Assembly: GCA_028752905.1 (NCBI GenBank)
Contig: JAQNBH010000015.1
Location: 15,097,713 to 15,161,712, forward strand
Reading direction: 5' to 3'
DNA: 64,000 nucleotides
DNA from: Cladorhizidae sp. MBARI D1340-BT2
Taxonomy: Eukaryota > Porifera > Demospongiae > Poecilosclerida > Cladorhizidae
Part shown: positions 34,201 to 57,188 of the stretch, in pieces
How positions within the stretch are numbered: position 1 is the first letter of the stretch
Layout of the letters: each line of letters starts with the position of its first letter
Notes under the pieces: generated by a model
The model's database searches: none
What the model saw: only the letters and a program-made list of their open reading frames with translations
Told to the model about the DNA's origin: nothing
Translations under genes and position numbers: made by a program

Positions 34201-34205
34201 CGCTG

Positions 34206-36528
34206 CAATATTGAAGTAAAGAGCCATAGGAAAACATGGTTCTAGGTGCTAATTAAGTGGACGGGGGAAAAAGTGAACTCCCTGGTCAAATGAAAATGGA
34301 CCTTGTGGTTCAAAAAGTGTTGTCTTACATGCCAAAAGTGAACCAGGCAAAAATGACCCTGGTCCAAGAATGAACCTCTAGTAATACAGGGGTGTAGCAA
34401 GCTAAATTCCATCACCAGGCCATTCAGACCATATCATTTTTACCTTGCGGTCTGTAGGTAAATTATCTATGATTCAGACCATGCATGGCAGTGTAGGTAT
34501 GTCTTGACTCTGCTGTCAAAATGTCTGACAGCTGCTGAGCTCTGAGCTTGGCTGGAACAGCAGGAGAAGCAAGTGCTTACAATCTATCTATGCTGAGTGA
34601 CCTATGTGAGCTCTTGCAGCTAAAAAATGACAGACCAAGAAGAAGCTGACCGACCCTTTCAGTAATCAACTATCCTATTCGGGTCTACTGCACTGTATCT
34701 TGGTAGCAGTCGTGGGTTTTTCCCCTTGAAACATGTGCAAACATTGTACCAATACACCAAATCACTTGACTCATTACAGTGAAGAAAAATCCACTCAGGG
34801 CAAACAATGAGTGCTGACAGGGATAGATCGTTTTCTTCCCAAAGAGCACTTTGGAAACTTAAAAACTTGGATCCTGCATTTCCAAACTCTATGGGACCCA
34901 AACTTGTTTGGATAAGTGAAAATTTTGGTAAAGCAGTTTGCATGTAGAATTAAACATGAGGAAATGAGTGTAGTGTCAGCTGTGCATGTCTTTTAACAAC
35001 AGCTAAAGTGGAAGATAGCACACAGAAGGAAGGTTAGGCAAAGTCTTAATCTAAGAAGCAGATATATATGACTTGCAGCTGTACCCAGTATTTAAATGAC
35101 AGCTGCAATGTTATTTTTAGCTCCGCCCTCCAAGGGGGAGAAGCCAAAGTAAGTGACTGTTCTGAAATATTCTCAGATACTACTAAACTATAAACATTAG
35201 CCTGTTAAACCCAGCTTATATATAAAGATTTGTTTCTCTCATCATTATATATTCCCAATGATGTTAAATGGACCCTGAAGCTGGCTGGTGATATGCATAA
35301 AGAGTGGCACTTCCCAAGCTGCCTTCATTTTCAAGATGGGGGGGGGGGGGGAAATAAAACCAGCAAAAGTAATTAATGTGAGCCCTATACATATGCACAA
35401 GTCATGAATAACAACTGAATTACTAATATATGTATATTTCTAAGATGTGGACATACTTCTCCGGCTTTTGTCTTTCTAATTTTTGTAGGTAAAGTTCATA
35501 TAAAATGCACAAGCCCACATCACAGATTCAATGCAGATGCACATATTCATCCCACATACCATATCCAGGCTAAGAGATCTCCCTTTTTGATCATGAGTTG
35601 ATGTTAATTATAATTATAGGTGTGCTATTTATATAGCATGTATATAGTGTTACAAAGCTTGGGCATACTTTCAATCCTGAAGTCACATGTTCTAGTTAAG
35701 CAGCTGGGAATAACAATGTCAAAAAAAGAGATTACCCTCTCCAAATGCTTCATCTACTGGCAAAACTGAACCATACATGTATGCACGAGTTGTGAATATT
35801 ATTCTTACCAGAAAATTCAGTATATTTATTCCCACCAGAAATACTACCAAGTGTAGGGGATTCAAGATCATATGACCCAAGAGCCTGTAATTTAGCAGAA
35901 ATACTGTTCAAATTTGTACGATTACTTTCAGCTGACATCAAATAATTTAAGGTTTCTTTGTATTTTGGTTAACTATCAGTGAAGTGTGGCATGGCAAAAA
36001 TAATTGTTAAATCTGAAGTAAAGAAGAAACATATGAAGCCATTTTGTTGAACTCGATGAAGTATTTTATTCAGCTATTAAAATGCTTTGTGAGACATTAC
36101 TTTCAGCAAAATGGTGGTGTGTGACATGGAATACAGACAATAAGTGATTGTTGGGGATCATCCCACCATTAACTAACCCTATATACCATGTTGTGATAAA
36201 CTAGCATGAAAGCACTCGCACCCATTAACAGTCCTATTCATATACAAGTTGTTGATTAATCACATGTCTACTACTAGCACAGGCTTGGCTCTCTTCAAGT
36301 CTGTTCCAAGCCACAATACTGCTTGGTGGTAAAGGTGATTAGTACGAGCAAATCGTTGACAGTTCTTGCAAGCAACTCCTTCTAACTTCTCTAACTTCTG
36401 ACACTTATTTTTCATTGATTATTTAAATAAGCTGAATGCTAGGAGACCTCCAGGACTCCGCATGTTCATGTTTACACACTTTACCACAACTGTATATACT
36501 GTATCACCAATCTGATGTCCTGTAAAGC
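34206..36528. other. Non-coding, unassigned
   Basis: No gene is recognised. Around 34870-34920 the sequence (GGGACCCAAACTTGTTTGG then ATAAGTGAA) resembles the ends of TA-flanked pogo-type elements. A poly-G tract of about 12 lies at 35339-35351. Confidence 0.35.
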
Positions 36529-37512
<984 letters not shown>

Positions 37513-37930
37513 CGGGAAGGCTTGCAAGAACTGATACTATTTCACAATTTCTGTCTAGTCAATATATCCTTGCTTAAACCCTCAGATAAGATAGTCAGAG
37601 AGAACTAATCCTCTCCTCACTCCTGTTAGTGGGCAGGTTGCGGCAGACTATGCCATCATAATCAATTACTCTGCCCCCAACAGTGATGCTAATTGCTTGC
37701 TTGCTGCCATAGATTTTTTTCCCCACTCCACTAATAGTTGCCTAGGCATGCACAGCCCCCCCCCCCCCCCCCCCCCTTCCCCCCCCCCCCCCCCCATCCC
37801 CTTACCTACCCCCCAACTAAAATGGCATGAGCTACGGGGTCGTTGGAACCGCTGCCTCACCATTCTTCTAAAGGGGCGTAGTCTCGTCGCATGCGCATGT
37901 CCTACTAAGCCATAACTTTATCAAGGTACT
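37513..37930. other. Non-coding with poly-C tract
   Basis: A C-rich low-complexity tract of about 55 bp lies at 37755-37810. It precedes the hAT remnant and may be part of the old element. No terminal repeat could be fixed. Confidence 0.4.
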
Positions 37931-37941
37931 GCAAGGCTGCA

Positions 37942-39962
37942 GTGCTTTCAGTTGGTGACAAGCCTCATCAACCAGTCTCTTTTAACTTCCCAAAAAGAGA
38001 ATTTGGAAAAAAGACAACAGTAGCGACCTTTTCTACCGCGTTGGTTTCTTCGCTGGCCTTGGATACACCAGATGAAGGAAGTGATGCTGCGTTTCGCTTT
38101 TTATGTGCGAAGGCTTACTCTGAAAACAAATTGAATTCAGTAAGTAACATTGAAGCAAGTTTTATTTCAGCCGGTTATTATCAGCTGGTTATAATAACTG
38201 GAAAGATGCATGTGTTAAGTTCCCTAACCATGAATCTAGTCAATGCCACAAAGATGCTGTTTTGAAAATTGTCATCCTCCCATCCAGACTCAAGATATAG
38301 GTGAAGTCCTCTCATCCCAGTTAGCTAAAGATAGACTAGAACATCGACAGTGCTACAGTGCTTTTTAAAGCTGCTATCCAACGTGCAATTTTTAGCCTTG
38401 CCACTTCGAGGTGGAGGAGATGAGTCTGATTCCAATTATATGCAGTTGCTCAAGCTCCGTGGAGAAGATGATGCCAGAGTATTTGAATGGATCAAAAAGA
38501 AAACTGACAAATACACATCAGGAGACATGCAAAATGAAATGATGAAATAATGGCTCTTAAAAGATGTGTCAAAATCCATTCATAGCGCATCATTTTTCAC
38601 CATAATGGTAGATGAAACCACGGATGCATCAAACCGTGAGCAAGTTGTTCTGTGCATTTGTTGGGTCAGTGATGACTTTAAAGTACATGAAGACTTTATT
38701 GGCCTGTTTATAGTTGACACTATTGATGCTAACACAATCATCGCAGTGATATTTGATGTTCTCCGACGTCTATTTTGAAACGCAGGGGGCAATGTTATGA
38801 TGGGGCAGCTAAAAGATCTGGAGTGGCTACTAGATTGCAAAAAGAAGAAACAGTGCAAGATAATGAGAGATTCCCTTGACACAACTCATGAAATCACAAA
38901 GCTCATCAAGAAATCTCCACGTCGAGATGTCATATTTGAACATTTGAAGACAGAGATGGCTCCAGATATACCTGGAGTAAGGGTGCTATGTCCCAGTCAA
39001 GGCAGATGCTTTCAAAAGTTATGAAGTACTCCAAGAGCTATGGAATAAGTCACTCGATGTTGTGAAGGATCCTGAGATGAATTCATCTCAGATGAAGAAC
39101 TTTGATTTTTTCTATGGTGTTGCTTTGGGTGAAGCATTACTTCGGCAGAGTGATAATTTAAGTAAAACACTCCAAAAGAACTGACATATCTGCAGTAGAG
39201 GGACAGGTGGTTGCTTTTATGACTGTCAAGACACTTAAATCACTCAGGTCAGATTCAAACTTCAAATTGTTTTGGGAAAAGGTTTGTAAGCAAGCTGAAA
39301 GTCTCGATATTTCAGAACCAAACTTGCCACATTGCCGCAAGGTCCCACAAAGGTTTGAAGATGGAGAAGCAGAAGGTTCATATGCAGCCACTCCAGAAGA
39401 TCATTACCGACATATCTTCTTTGAAGCATTGGATCTTATTGTTACCTGCATTTCTGATCGGTTTGCCCAGCCTGGATTCAAAGTGTATCGTATTTAGTGC
39501 TGAAGGCAGTGCAGGGAGAGAATTATCAAGTCTAGTTTGATTTCGTAACTGACTTTTATGCATCTGATTTTAATGCTTATTTGTTGAAAACTCAACTAAA
39601 AATTCTCTCTGCTAACTATATACAACAATGACAGCAGCTCAAAAGTTGACCTTCCTGAATTTGTCAAGTTCTTCACTACCAGGATGGCAGTTCAAAGGGA
39701 ACTCTTATCTGAAGTATGCAAGCTATTTAAACTCCTTCTTGTTATGCCTGCAACAAATGCAGAGAGTGAGCAATCATTCAGTGCCCTGCGCAGGGTTAAG
39801 ACATATTTACGCTCTACCATGACAGGCTAGGATGAATCACAATGGTTTTGCATATATATACATCGAGAGCTCACCAACAAGTTGAACTTGATTGAAACTG
39901 CAAACAGATTCATCTTTGGTAGCGAACATAGACAACATATTTTTGGAAAATTCATATCTACG
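37942..39962 (+). pseudogene. hAT transposase A (ZMYM1/DUF4371-like), broken
   Basis: Collinear plus-strand fragments cover nearly the whole enzyme: an N-terminal segment with KPHQPVSFNFPKREFGKK (zinc-finger region); then FLALPLRGGGDESDSNYMQL; EDDARVFEWIKKKTDKYTS; then FFTIMVDETTDASNREQVVL (RNase H-like core, catalytic Asp region); VIFDVLRRL; a deleted stretch where the conserved C-x2-H/YDG block should be; EITKLIKKSPRRDVIFEHLK; VRVLCPSQGR where CPTRWTVR is expected; LPHCRKVPQRFEDG; and at 39745-39825 PATNAESEQSFSALRRVKTY, the hAT C-terminal dimerisation motif. A tail with HRELTNKLNLIE follows. Stops and frameshifts are many. It lies directly upstream of a second, different hAT copy in the same orientation. 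Confidence 0.85.
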
Positions 39963-40400
39963 TTATTATTTATTATTATGTTATGGTAAAGGTAAATTCA
40001 TGAAAACAAGAATGATGGAATGAACAAATGCAAGTATATAAATGAAATATATTTTTCTATTGTACAATAGCAGTAGTTTTACATTTAGTGTCCAATGTCC
40101 TCACCACTTCCAATTGCTTCCACGGCCCTGATCCTATACAAAGGTTCTTGCATTTATTGATAGCTAGCTTAGATAGAGACTACTTCTCGGACAAACAATA
40201 AACTTACATCAAGTACTCTACACAGGACAAAATAAAAAAATACAGGACTGTGTGTGTGTGTTGATTGTATAATATTGTACAGAGTGACAAACCACAGCTT
40301 ACACAGTACAGCTTGACCTTTGGGACTCTGGCAAGAATAGGTAAAGTTGAGAAAAATTATGTCAACTAGCTGCTGCTACAGTGCAATGTAGCCAGTCAGA
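39963..40400. other. Spacer between two hAT fossils
   Basis: Non-coding. Terminal inverted repeats of either element might lie here, but I could not pair any convincingly. Confidence 0.4.
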
Positions 40401-42602
40401 ATGGAAAATGATATTTATACACCTCCTTTGAAGAAGTACAAGCAGTCTACTCTTAAATTCCATTCTTCAGCACCTAGTGATCAAGGACAGGCATGTACAT
40501 CTCAACCTGATGTTCAAGCTACTCCTTTGGAGGAGCATCTTTTGACTCACTTGGTGACCCATGTGACTGTCATTCTGAATGCTGTGAAGTATGGCCAATT
40601 CCATTTCAGCCCTAAGATGCCAGTTCAATGGAAAATACATGTAAGCAGCAGGGAAAGAAAAGGCGTAGTTTTTCTCCAAGGTGGTATGAATCTTTCCCCT
40701 GGCTTAGCTTATGCACAACTAGAAATCGAGCTTTCTGTGCTTACTGCAGTACTGCCATATTAAAAAATTATCATTATCTAAAAAAGGTGAAGATGCATTT
40801 GTCTTGACTGGCTTTGATAATTGGAAGAAAACTCAGGAAAAATTCCATCAGCATGCTTCATTGAATGTATACAGGGAGTCCATTTTCAAGCTTGAAGGTT
40901 TAAACCACGATAGCATTAAGGCACTTCTAGATTTCAACTGATCAAAAGGTACATCGAAGTAACCGTTATCTTCTTTAAGATACCTTCTGTGACAAGGTTT
41001 TAACTCTTTGTGGTCATGATGAAATGGAAGGTAACCTCTATCAGCTTTTAAAATTAATAAATAATTATGTCCCTGATTTAAACGTGTGGTTAAGTAAAAA
41101 AGAAGTTTTTTCACCAGTTATTATCAGATTTCGGGTTGTCCCTTTTGAGATAATTACTAGAAGATATTTGAAAAGCAGAGTGGTTCTCTATAGTTGCTGA
41201 TGAGGCAACAGATGTCAGCCACAAGGAGCAGTTGTCAGATGGGTTGATGATGAGTATAATTGTATAATTATTATACATGAAGATCCCATTGAAATGATTT
41301 GCCTCCACAAAACTAATGCAGTGACAATAACTTCAGCTTTGATAGATTGCTTCATTAGATTGTGGAGAAAACTTAATTAGCTGTGATAACTCCATCACTA
41401 AATCTAGTGCATCCCTAATAGGAATATATTGACGGCAAATAGATTGAAGAACTAAATTTGTAGTGAGCAAAACAATGTACATAAATAGCTGATGGAAATT
41501 CTTTCTGAATTCTGGCTGCAACACCATTAAGATGGCCACTCATGTTACTAGCCCCATCATATGCTTGACCACGGCACTGTGAAAGGGAGAAGCACAAAGC
41601 GAGCAGCTTTGTTTGATCAGCTTCAAGCCCAGCTTTCTACAGCTACACAAAGCCTAAAGCCCATTTGTCCAACAAGATTGACAGTTCGTACAGCAGCCTT
41701 TAATTCAGTTCTTGCTAATTATGCAGTCCTCTGTGAAGCTTTGCTAGAAATCAATTCTACTATATACCCACGATGAGTAACGGATCAGAGCAGCTCTCTC
41801 TTACATTACAGGGGGGAAATACTACAGTTGAAGAAGCTCTAGGTAGTGCTAAGCTTACAGCAAGCTACCTTGAATGACTTAGATCAGATACCTCCTTTGA
41901 TGATTTTTACAAAGGGGTGTTATATAGAATCTTCGAAGGAATTGACATCACTATCTACATTGCCCAGATATAGAAGAACACCTAGTCCTAGACGAATAGA
42001 TGATGGAATTGCAGAAAATTATATATTCCACAGGATTATTTCAGAAGCCAATATTTCAAAGTTCTTGATGTAATGACTACAGAACTGAAACATCGCTTTG
42101 ACCAAAAATGTGGCATGCCTGTTGCAGCCAAGATTGAAAAAGCTCTGTTGAATGCTGCCAATGGTGAAACAGTTAAACTACCTGACGAGTTCCAAGTGTA
42201 CAAGAATGATTTTGATCTGAATAGACTACAGACTCAGCTCAATATGCTGCCAGATTTGATTAGAACCAGAAATACAACTAGTAGTGGTGTACCAATTATG
42301 CAAGTGACCAATGTGAGAACAATTTCTGAGGTGCTTAGTGAAGTTCACATGGGTCAAGAACTGTTTTCACAAATTTCGCGGCTACTTAAACCTTTTTTCA
42401 CAATTCCAATTACAACATCTACAGCGGAAAGATCTTTTTCTGGGCTCAGAAGACTAAAGACATACTAATGGGCTTCAATATCACAGCCAAGACTCAACCA
42501 TATGATGTTCATAAGGATCGAACTGATAATGTGAATTTAGAAAATATTGCAAAAGACTTTATCAATGTGAATGACAGACGAATTAAATATTACATATTTT
42601 GA
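40401..42602 (+). pseudogene. hAT transposase B (DUF4371-like), broken and internally inverted
   Basis: Plus-strand fragments in order: an N-terminal start MENDIYTPPLKKYKQ (40401); AEWFSIVADEATDVSHKEQL at about 41168 (RNase H core); HKTNAVTITSALIDCF at about 41307; then the next expected part is on the opposite strand (41363-41594, see separate entry); then KRAALFDQLQAQLSTATQSL; CPTRLTVRTAAFNSVLANYA; LPRYRRTPSPRRIDDGIAE; an intact 131-codon frame 42073-42468 with ELKHRFDQKCGMPVAAKIEK and ending in TTSTAERSFSGLRRLKTY, the hAT dimerisation motif; and a final piece to a stop near 42600. Copy B is better preserved at its 3' end than copy A and belongs to a different subfamily. Not functional. Confidence 0.87.
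41363..41594 (-). other. Inverted internal segment of hAT B
   Basis: On the minus strand this segment encodes LSQCRGQAYDGASNMSGHLN, then GVAARIQKEFPSAIYVHCFA, then (next frame) LVLQSICRQYIPIRDALDLV and MELSQLIKFSP. These are precisely the residues missing between the flanking plus-strand parts ALIDCF (ends about 41360) and KRAALFDQ (starts about 41597). The block has therefore been flipped in place, with little or no loss at the junctions. Confidence 0.85.
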
Positions 42603-45480
42603 ACTTGCTTTTTTCTTTACTTTAATATTTTACTCTCTATGTTTTGTTATGTATTGTAACTAATTCTAATACAAAACTAATGTGTGCTGTAATAAATTAA
42701 CATTCTACATCTGTCTTGTTGCTTTCCGCTGTCTCCACAATTCCTCTGGATCCATCCTTGGATACCCCGTACCAATTCCAAGAAGAACTTTGCATCTTTA
42801 TGTTGTTAAGAGCTAGAGACCAAGTTGAGATCTTTCTATTAAAAGGTCAAAAAAATAGACCAGCAAAAGGTGGACAGCCAAGTGCAAGAACTCTATTATA
42901 TTAATATATTATGATGATGATGACAATGATACATGTGAATAATAACAAAAATGATATTCATATTACTACTACTACTATTACTACTACTAGGCTATATACA
43001 TACCAAGGCCTATTAATTCTAGGCCACGAGGTTAAACTCATTAAAGGTTAACTCTTTAAATCTCCATAATTGGCAATGTTTGGAGTATATATGCAAAATT
43101 CTGAAAACTCATATATATCACAGTGCTCTAAAAACAACTTCCAAATGACTTTGAAAGTGAACTGTAGCAAAGTTAGAAACGAATTGCAGGAATAAGCTGT
43201 CAAAGTTATGACAATTTGTGGTTTCCCTTTTGAAATTACATGGACAAAAACTACCATACCCTTGAAATGGAGACCCTAAAACTTGGGAAATGGCTGATAG
43301 AGAGGCCAATTAACAGGCAGTGTCAGTCCAAAGATGGTATCTTGTCATTTTTCAACAATAAAGCAGGGAATGTATTATACTTCCCTGAAACACTTTCAAA
43401 AGTGCTTTATAAACACTTTAGTTCATTTTCTTATGCTACATTGTTTTTACAAGGACATTTTCCATCCTATGTCAATTTAATCCAGATTGTAATTCACCTG
43501 AAGTGGTCTATCTAATGGGTTTTTAATCCAGGTGTAAGGTCTGCACATAATAGGATACGTTTAAATCCTGGTTAGAGTCCAGGTTAAAAGCCTCATGTAT
43601 CGTCTATCCCTGCTTGTATCATAAGAGAACATTGTCTTGGAAACTGAGCCACAAGGATCTAGATTGTAGAAGTTGATAGAAAAACAGGTGGGAAAAGAAA
43701 TCCTAGCTATCTAGCTGTCCTGCACAATTAGTAATCTCCCTCGAGCCCTGCTGAGGGGAGGGTATATGAATGAGTTTTATCTCATGAGCCACTGGCTCTA
43801 CAGTTCTTGAATCAGGGATCTAGCAGGTCATCTTTTTTACCTTATTATAGTAACGAAACGGGGCCAATGAAAAAGAAATCACTAGCTGGCTAACCATTCA
43901 GCACAATTCAAAGAGTAATCTCCCTAGAGCCATGCTATGAAGTTGTGTTTTCGTAGGGGGCATGCATGGTCTTCATCTACCATGCCACACCTCTGGTTGG
44001 TGTTCTATAGTCTCGCAAGCCAGTTGGGGACGAGCCATTTCCCTAGTCATCGCATGAACTTTTAAACTTTTTAACTTGAGGTATGGCATGTTGTTCTCTG
44101 TCATATGTAAACTTCATTGCACTATTGCCGATACTTTACCGACTCTCCTCTGGCTCACTTAATTAAACAATGAAATTCACAAAAATATTGTCCCATGAAA
44201 TTACTTGCTATAGCCTATAGGATAGCAGAGGAGACATGTGCTAATGATTGAAACCAACACATAAAAACTGAGTATGATGATGCAACTTGTTAAGGTAAAT
44301 GCATGCACCTAGCTATATAGCTAGCTACTGCCACTTTCTATAAACAGAGAGAACTGGCTACAAAGTTGGCATACATAAATGATGCACATAATCAGAGATC
44401 TGCTAAAGCATACTGAACACATCAAAACTGTAAACTATCACTTTAACAAGATTTTGTCAGCTCCTTCATTCCCTTTAGTACTCTGGGAATTCCTTCAGAA
44501 TGCAGTATATACCTGGTGAGCTCACTCATATATAGTGTAGTGTGCTTCCCATCTTAAGGGAAAGCTGCTTCTAAGTATTCCTACTACTATCTCAGCCGTA
44601 TTTCCACATGCTCATTTCTGTTTCATAATTTTCCATCATAATGTTGCAGAACATCAGATTGTTCTATATACCTGCACAAGTTTTAGAATCTGTAAAGAAT
44701 ATAATATTTCAAGTTGATATTCTGGTCATTGTAATTTCGTAATTTCGTTATGTCAACTGAGAGTTCATTGAGAATATAAATACTGTACCTATAATTCTTA
44801 GCTACTTTCCCATATGACAATCTGAGTACTACAACATATCAAAATTCTACAGATCAGCACTGTTTAGGCCATGGCTAGAATGAAACAAACACAATGCTAG
44901 GATTTCAAACTAAAATAATTCCCCTTGCTCTCGTTTGCTCGCCACTCAACATATTGCATCTCTTACTAGTAATCACCAGATGGGAGGGGGAAAGCATATT
45001 TATGCAACACATTTGGAGACGAGAAAATGGCCCACGAAAATCTCAGATATGAGGATTGTTGGGACTTAGCAAGGATTGCTATGACAGAGACCATGATAAT
45101 GATGTTAATTATAATGTTACAGAACAAACCAGCCTGAAATAGGCCAAACAATCCAAATAAATCACTGCAAGCCCTCCAAAACTACCTAATATTTCCGCAT
45201 CTTGCTTGATTGACAGATAGTGTGCCAAAAGTAGCTTTTTCGCTCTGCATTTTCTTTTGACAATGATATGTTTCTTCCAATTTCTGCATCCAATGCAGTC
45301 GATCCAGATCCATATACAATTTCTTTCTAGCTTAGCTAGAGGACAGCATTGTCTTGCACAGGTTAATGCTTTCATCTATCTAAGCAAGATGCCGAAATAT
45401 TTGCCATAATCCTCTTGAAGGTCTACCAACACCCCAATTATGCTGGAATGATCCACATAACAATAGTTAGACCATTTCAT
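42603..45480. other. Non-coding, unassigned
   Basis: No gene is recognised. A diverged direct repeat links about 43690-43760 and 43870-43935 (both contain TAATCTCCCTYGAGCC). The short stretch 44748-44776 belongs to a fold-back element family (see 49110 and 63196). Small frames show no family. Confidence 0.35.
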
Positions 45481-45482
45481 AC

Positions 45483-45719
45483 ATGAATTATGTAATTTGT
45501 GGCATCCTCCATCTTGAGTGGCAAACAGAGTCTATGTTTGGTAAAATACTGTGCTGTGGGCGCACCAACCTCACTATGGAAGAAAGCGGAATAAGGTTCC
45601 CTTCTGGTGAACAGCAACACCGACTGTGGGTAGCTGCCATAAACAGGAAGGAATGGCTGGCTTTGGGCCATTTTATCAATGGACAGATCATCACTTACCC
45701 AATTCCACTGACAAAATAA
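45483..45719 (+). pseudogene. THAP-type zinc-finger remnant
   Basis: A 78-codon frame contains CCGRTNLTMEESGIRFPSGE, then RLWVAAINRKEW, then GHFINGQ and a nearby proline pair. This follows the THAP order: N-terminal Cys pair, an F-P then R-x-x-W-x-x-A-I-x-R-x-x-W helix, and the C-x2-H-F part. The cysteine before HF is missing and a piece between W and the CxxH motif is deleted, so zinc binding is unlikely. THAP domains are DNA-binding modules of P-element-type transposases and host proteins derived from them. No other part of such a gene is seen nearby. Confidence 0.5.
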
Positions 45720-45766
45720 CTAGAATAGTTTTTACTCAGTTGGCTACCATTCCTTCCTGTTTATGG
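45637..45766. repeat. 20-bp perfect inverted repeat, 90-bp spacer
   Basis: CCATAAACAGGAAGGAATGG at 45637-45656 is the exact reverse complement of 45747-45766. The left arm overlaps the THAP remnant (codons for INRKEW), so the right arm is an inverted copy of coding sequence. Confidence 0.9.
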
Positions 45767-45769
45767 GTT

Positions 45770-47025
45770 TCTTTACATAGCTACTTTTTTCAAGGGGGTG
45801 GGGAGGAAGCAGAGTTTCTGATAAAAAAATTACTGAAAATTGTGGATCCTGAATATCTCTCAGCAAATTTTGGCAGACTGTGGTTTTAATCATGTGATAG
45901 TACCCTCTTCTACCAGAGGGGGGGGGGGGAACATCTCTGGTGGAAATAGATAGTTATAACTAGAGTTATTGGTAAAAATACCTTACCATAAGCCTATATA
46001 GTCAGGTATAAAAATCAAAAATATAAATGTAGATTTTTTGATGCAGACAGCCCATAAACTATCTGATGCTGAAGTTTAATGGCTCCTGGAACTATTGGTA
46101 AAAATCCGACTATATATATCTAATACTTCTTTCATTTACAGAATATATATAGCCAATTGATAATCGCTCGTTACTTTTATCAGGCATTTCAACTGAATAG
46201 ATATTCTCACTGAAGCAAAGATTAGTACAGAAATTAATCAGAAATTGTGATAAACGGTAAGTAATAATCTTGGGGAACAAAAAATCATAGTACATTTGTT
46301 GCAGCTAAGTGTTTGCCTTTTGTCTCTTAGTTTTCTCAAAGGAAGAAAAAAATTTAAGATCTAGTTGCATTTTTACCTAATGATTTACCTAATGATAATT
46401 TACCTAATGAAAAATGAAAAACTCATTTTACAGAGTAGGGTTTCCTCTTGCCATAGATAGTAATTTCAGCTGTCTAGCACTTTCCGATCAGAAGCCACAA
46501 CTGCAGAGAAGTCAGGCATGCAAGTTTTGAGGTGCCCCAACTTTGAGTGCATGTAACGTTGCCACTTCTTGGCATGGTTATACGGATACCTAAACATTTT
46601 AAATTATCTCAAGATAGTGCACAGAGATCTATCTTTCAAGTTCAGAGTAAAGTGTGCAGAATCTGTTGAGCTCCAAAAATCGTAACCACAAGTTTTATTA
46701 AGCATTTGTATCGGCCACCCAGAAGTGCTGCACAAACTCTAAATGTTGCCACTCCTCCCACATGTTTGATTAACCTCAAAGCAACTGTGGTTGATGTCTC
46801 ACAAATATTTGAGTAAACATTAGCTGGCTAGCTGTATGCATCAATCAACTTTATGAGCCAAAATTGAAATACGTAAGCAAATTCTTGATGAGTCACTGTT
46901 ATTCTACAACACTTCATCCTTCTGTCCTCAAAACAATAAAACTAACTACGCGGTGGTAGTGGTGTGTGTGTGTGTGTTTGTGGAGGGGGGGGTAAGAGTT
47001 GCATGCTGCGAGTCTGGTCTTGGTG
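45770..47025. other. Non-coding upstream of the PP1 gene
   Basis: 46431-46700 is the second copy of the dispersed repeat at 7413-7650. A poly-G tract lies at 45919-45930 and a short GT run at about 46961. No gene is recognised. Confidence 0.4.
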
Positions 47026-47029
47026 CAGT

Positions 47030-47240
47030 AACTTTCCTAGGTTGCTACGTCAACGAAAATATTAAAGCCTGCCCGGAAAGTGGTAAAAGGTCTTCGAATG
47101 TGCATGCGCTATAACCATGCCAAAAAAGGCAAAATACAGTGAGGTCCAAGAGGTGCAAAGTTCATCTCTATTTGGCACTTGAACCCAAGCGCAATATGCT
47201 TCCTTATTCCTTATGATAGAGAATTAACGGAAAGTGTCTT
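47030..47240 (+). promoter_or_regulatory. Likely promoter region of the PP1 gene
   Basis: The 200 bp before the ATG are less AT-rich than the surroundings. They hold GTGCATGCGCTA near 47100 (similar to an NRF1 site) and CTACGTCA near 47047 (CRE-like half). No TATA box is placed convincingly. Start site unknown. Confidence 0.3.
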
Positions 47241-47248
47241 GACGGAGA

Positions 47249-56205
<8,957 letters not shown>

Positions 56206-56363
56206 GTGCCTGTGCCCATGGCGAGTCTTACTCGAGCCTAGGCTTACATGCAGTAGAGCCTCCCCCACAAATGTTGGCATCATAACATAAACCAGTGTTT
56301 CATTGGGAGGGGAGAGGACCTGTGATTTCTCCCCATAGTAGCCTAGCCCTTATCATGCCTGCA

Positions 56364-57188
56364 GCTAGTTGGTGTGTAGTCCTACCTGAACTGTCATGCT
56401 AGTTGGTGTGTAGTCCTACCTGTACTGCCATGCTAGTTGGTGTGTAGTCCTACCCGTACTGTCATGCTAGTTGGTGTGTAGTCCTACCTGTACTGCCATG
56501 ATGTGTAGTCCTACGTGTACTGCCATGCTAGTTGGTGTGTAGTCCTACCTGTACTGCCATGCTAGTTGGTGTGTAGTCCTACCTGTACTGTCATGCTAGT
56601 TGTTGTGTAGTCCTACCTGTACTGTCCGTACTGTCATGCTAGTTGGTGTGTAGTCCTACTTGTACTGCCATGCTAGTTGGTGTGTAGTCCTACCTGTACT
56701 GACATGCTAGTTGGTGTGTAGTCCTACCTGTACTGCCATGCTAGTTGGTGTGTAGTCCTACCTGTACTGTCATGCTAGTTGGTGTGTAGTCCTATCTGTA
56801 CTGCCATGCTAGTTGGTGTGTAGTCCTACGTGTACTGCCATGCTAGTTGGTGTGTAGTCCTACCTGTACTGCCATGCTAGTTGGTGTGTAGTCCTACCTG
56901 TACTGCCATGCTAGTTGGTGTGTAGTCCTACCTGTACTGTCATGCTAGTTGGTGTATAGTCCTACATGTACCTGTACTGCCATGCTAGTTGATGTGTAGT
57001 CCTACCTGCACTCTCATGCTAGTTGGTGTGTAGTCCTACCTGTACTGCCATGCTAGTTGGTGTGTAATCCTACCTGTACTGCCATGTTAGTTGGTGTGTA
57101 GTCCTACCTGTACTGCCATGTTAGTTGGTGTGTAGTCCTACCTGCACTGTCATGCTAGTTGGCGTGTAGTCCTATCTATACTGTCATG
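56364..57188 (+). repeat. 34-bp minisatellite, about 24 copies
   Basis: Units of TGCTAGTTGGTGTGTAGTCC followed by TACCTGTACTGCCA, with C/T changes and a few insertions (for example near 56620 and 56960). It lies just after the last recognised PP1 exon. Confidence 0.96.
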
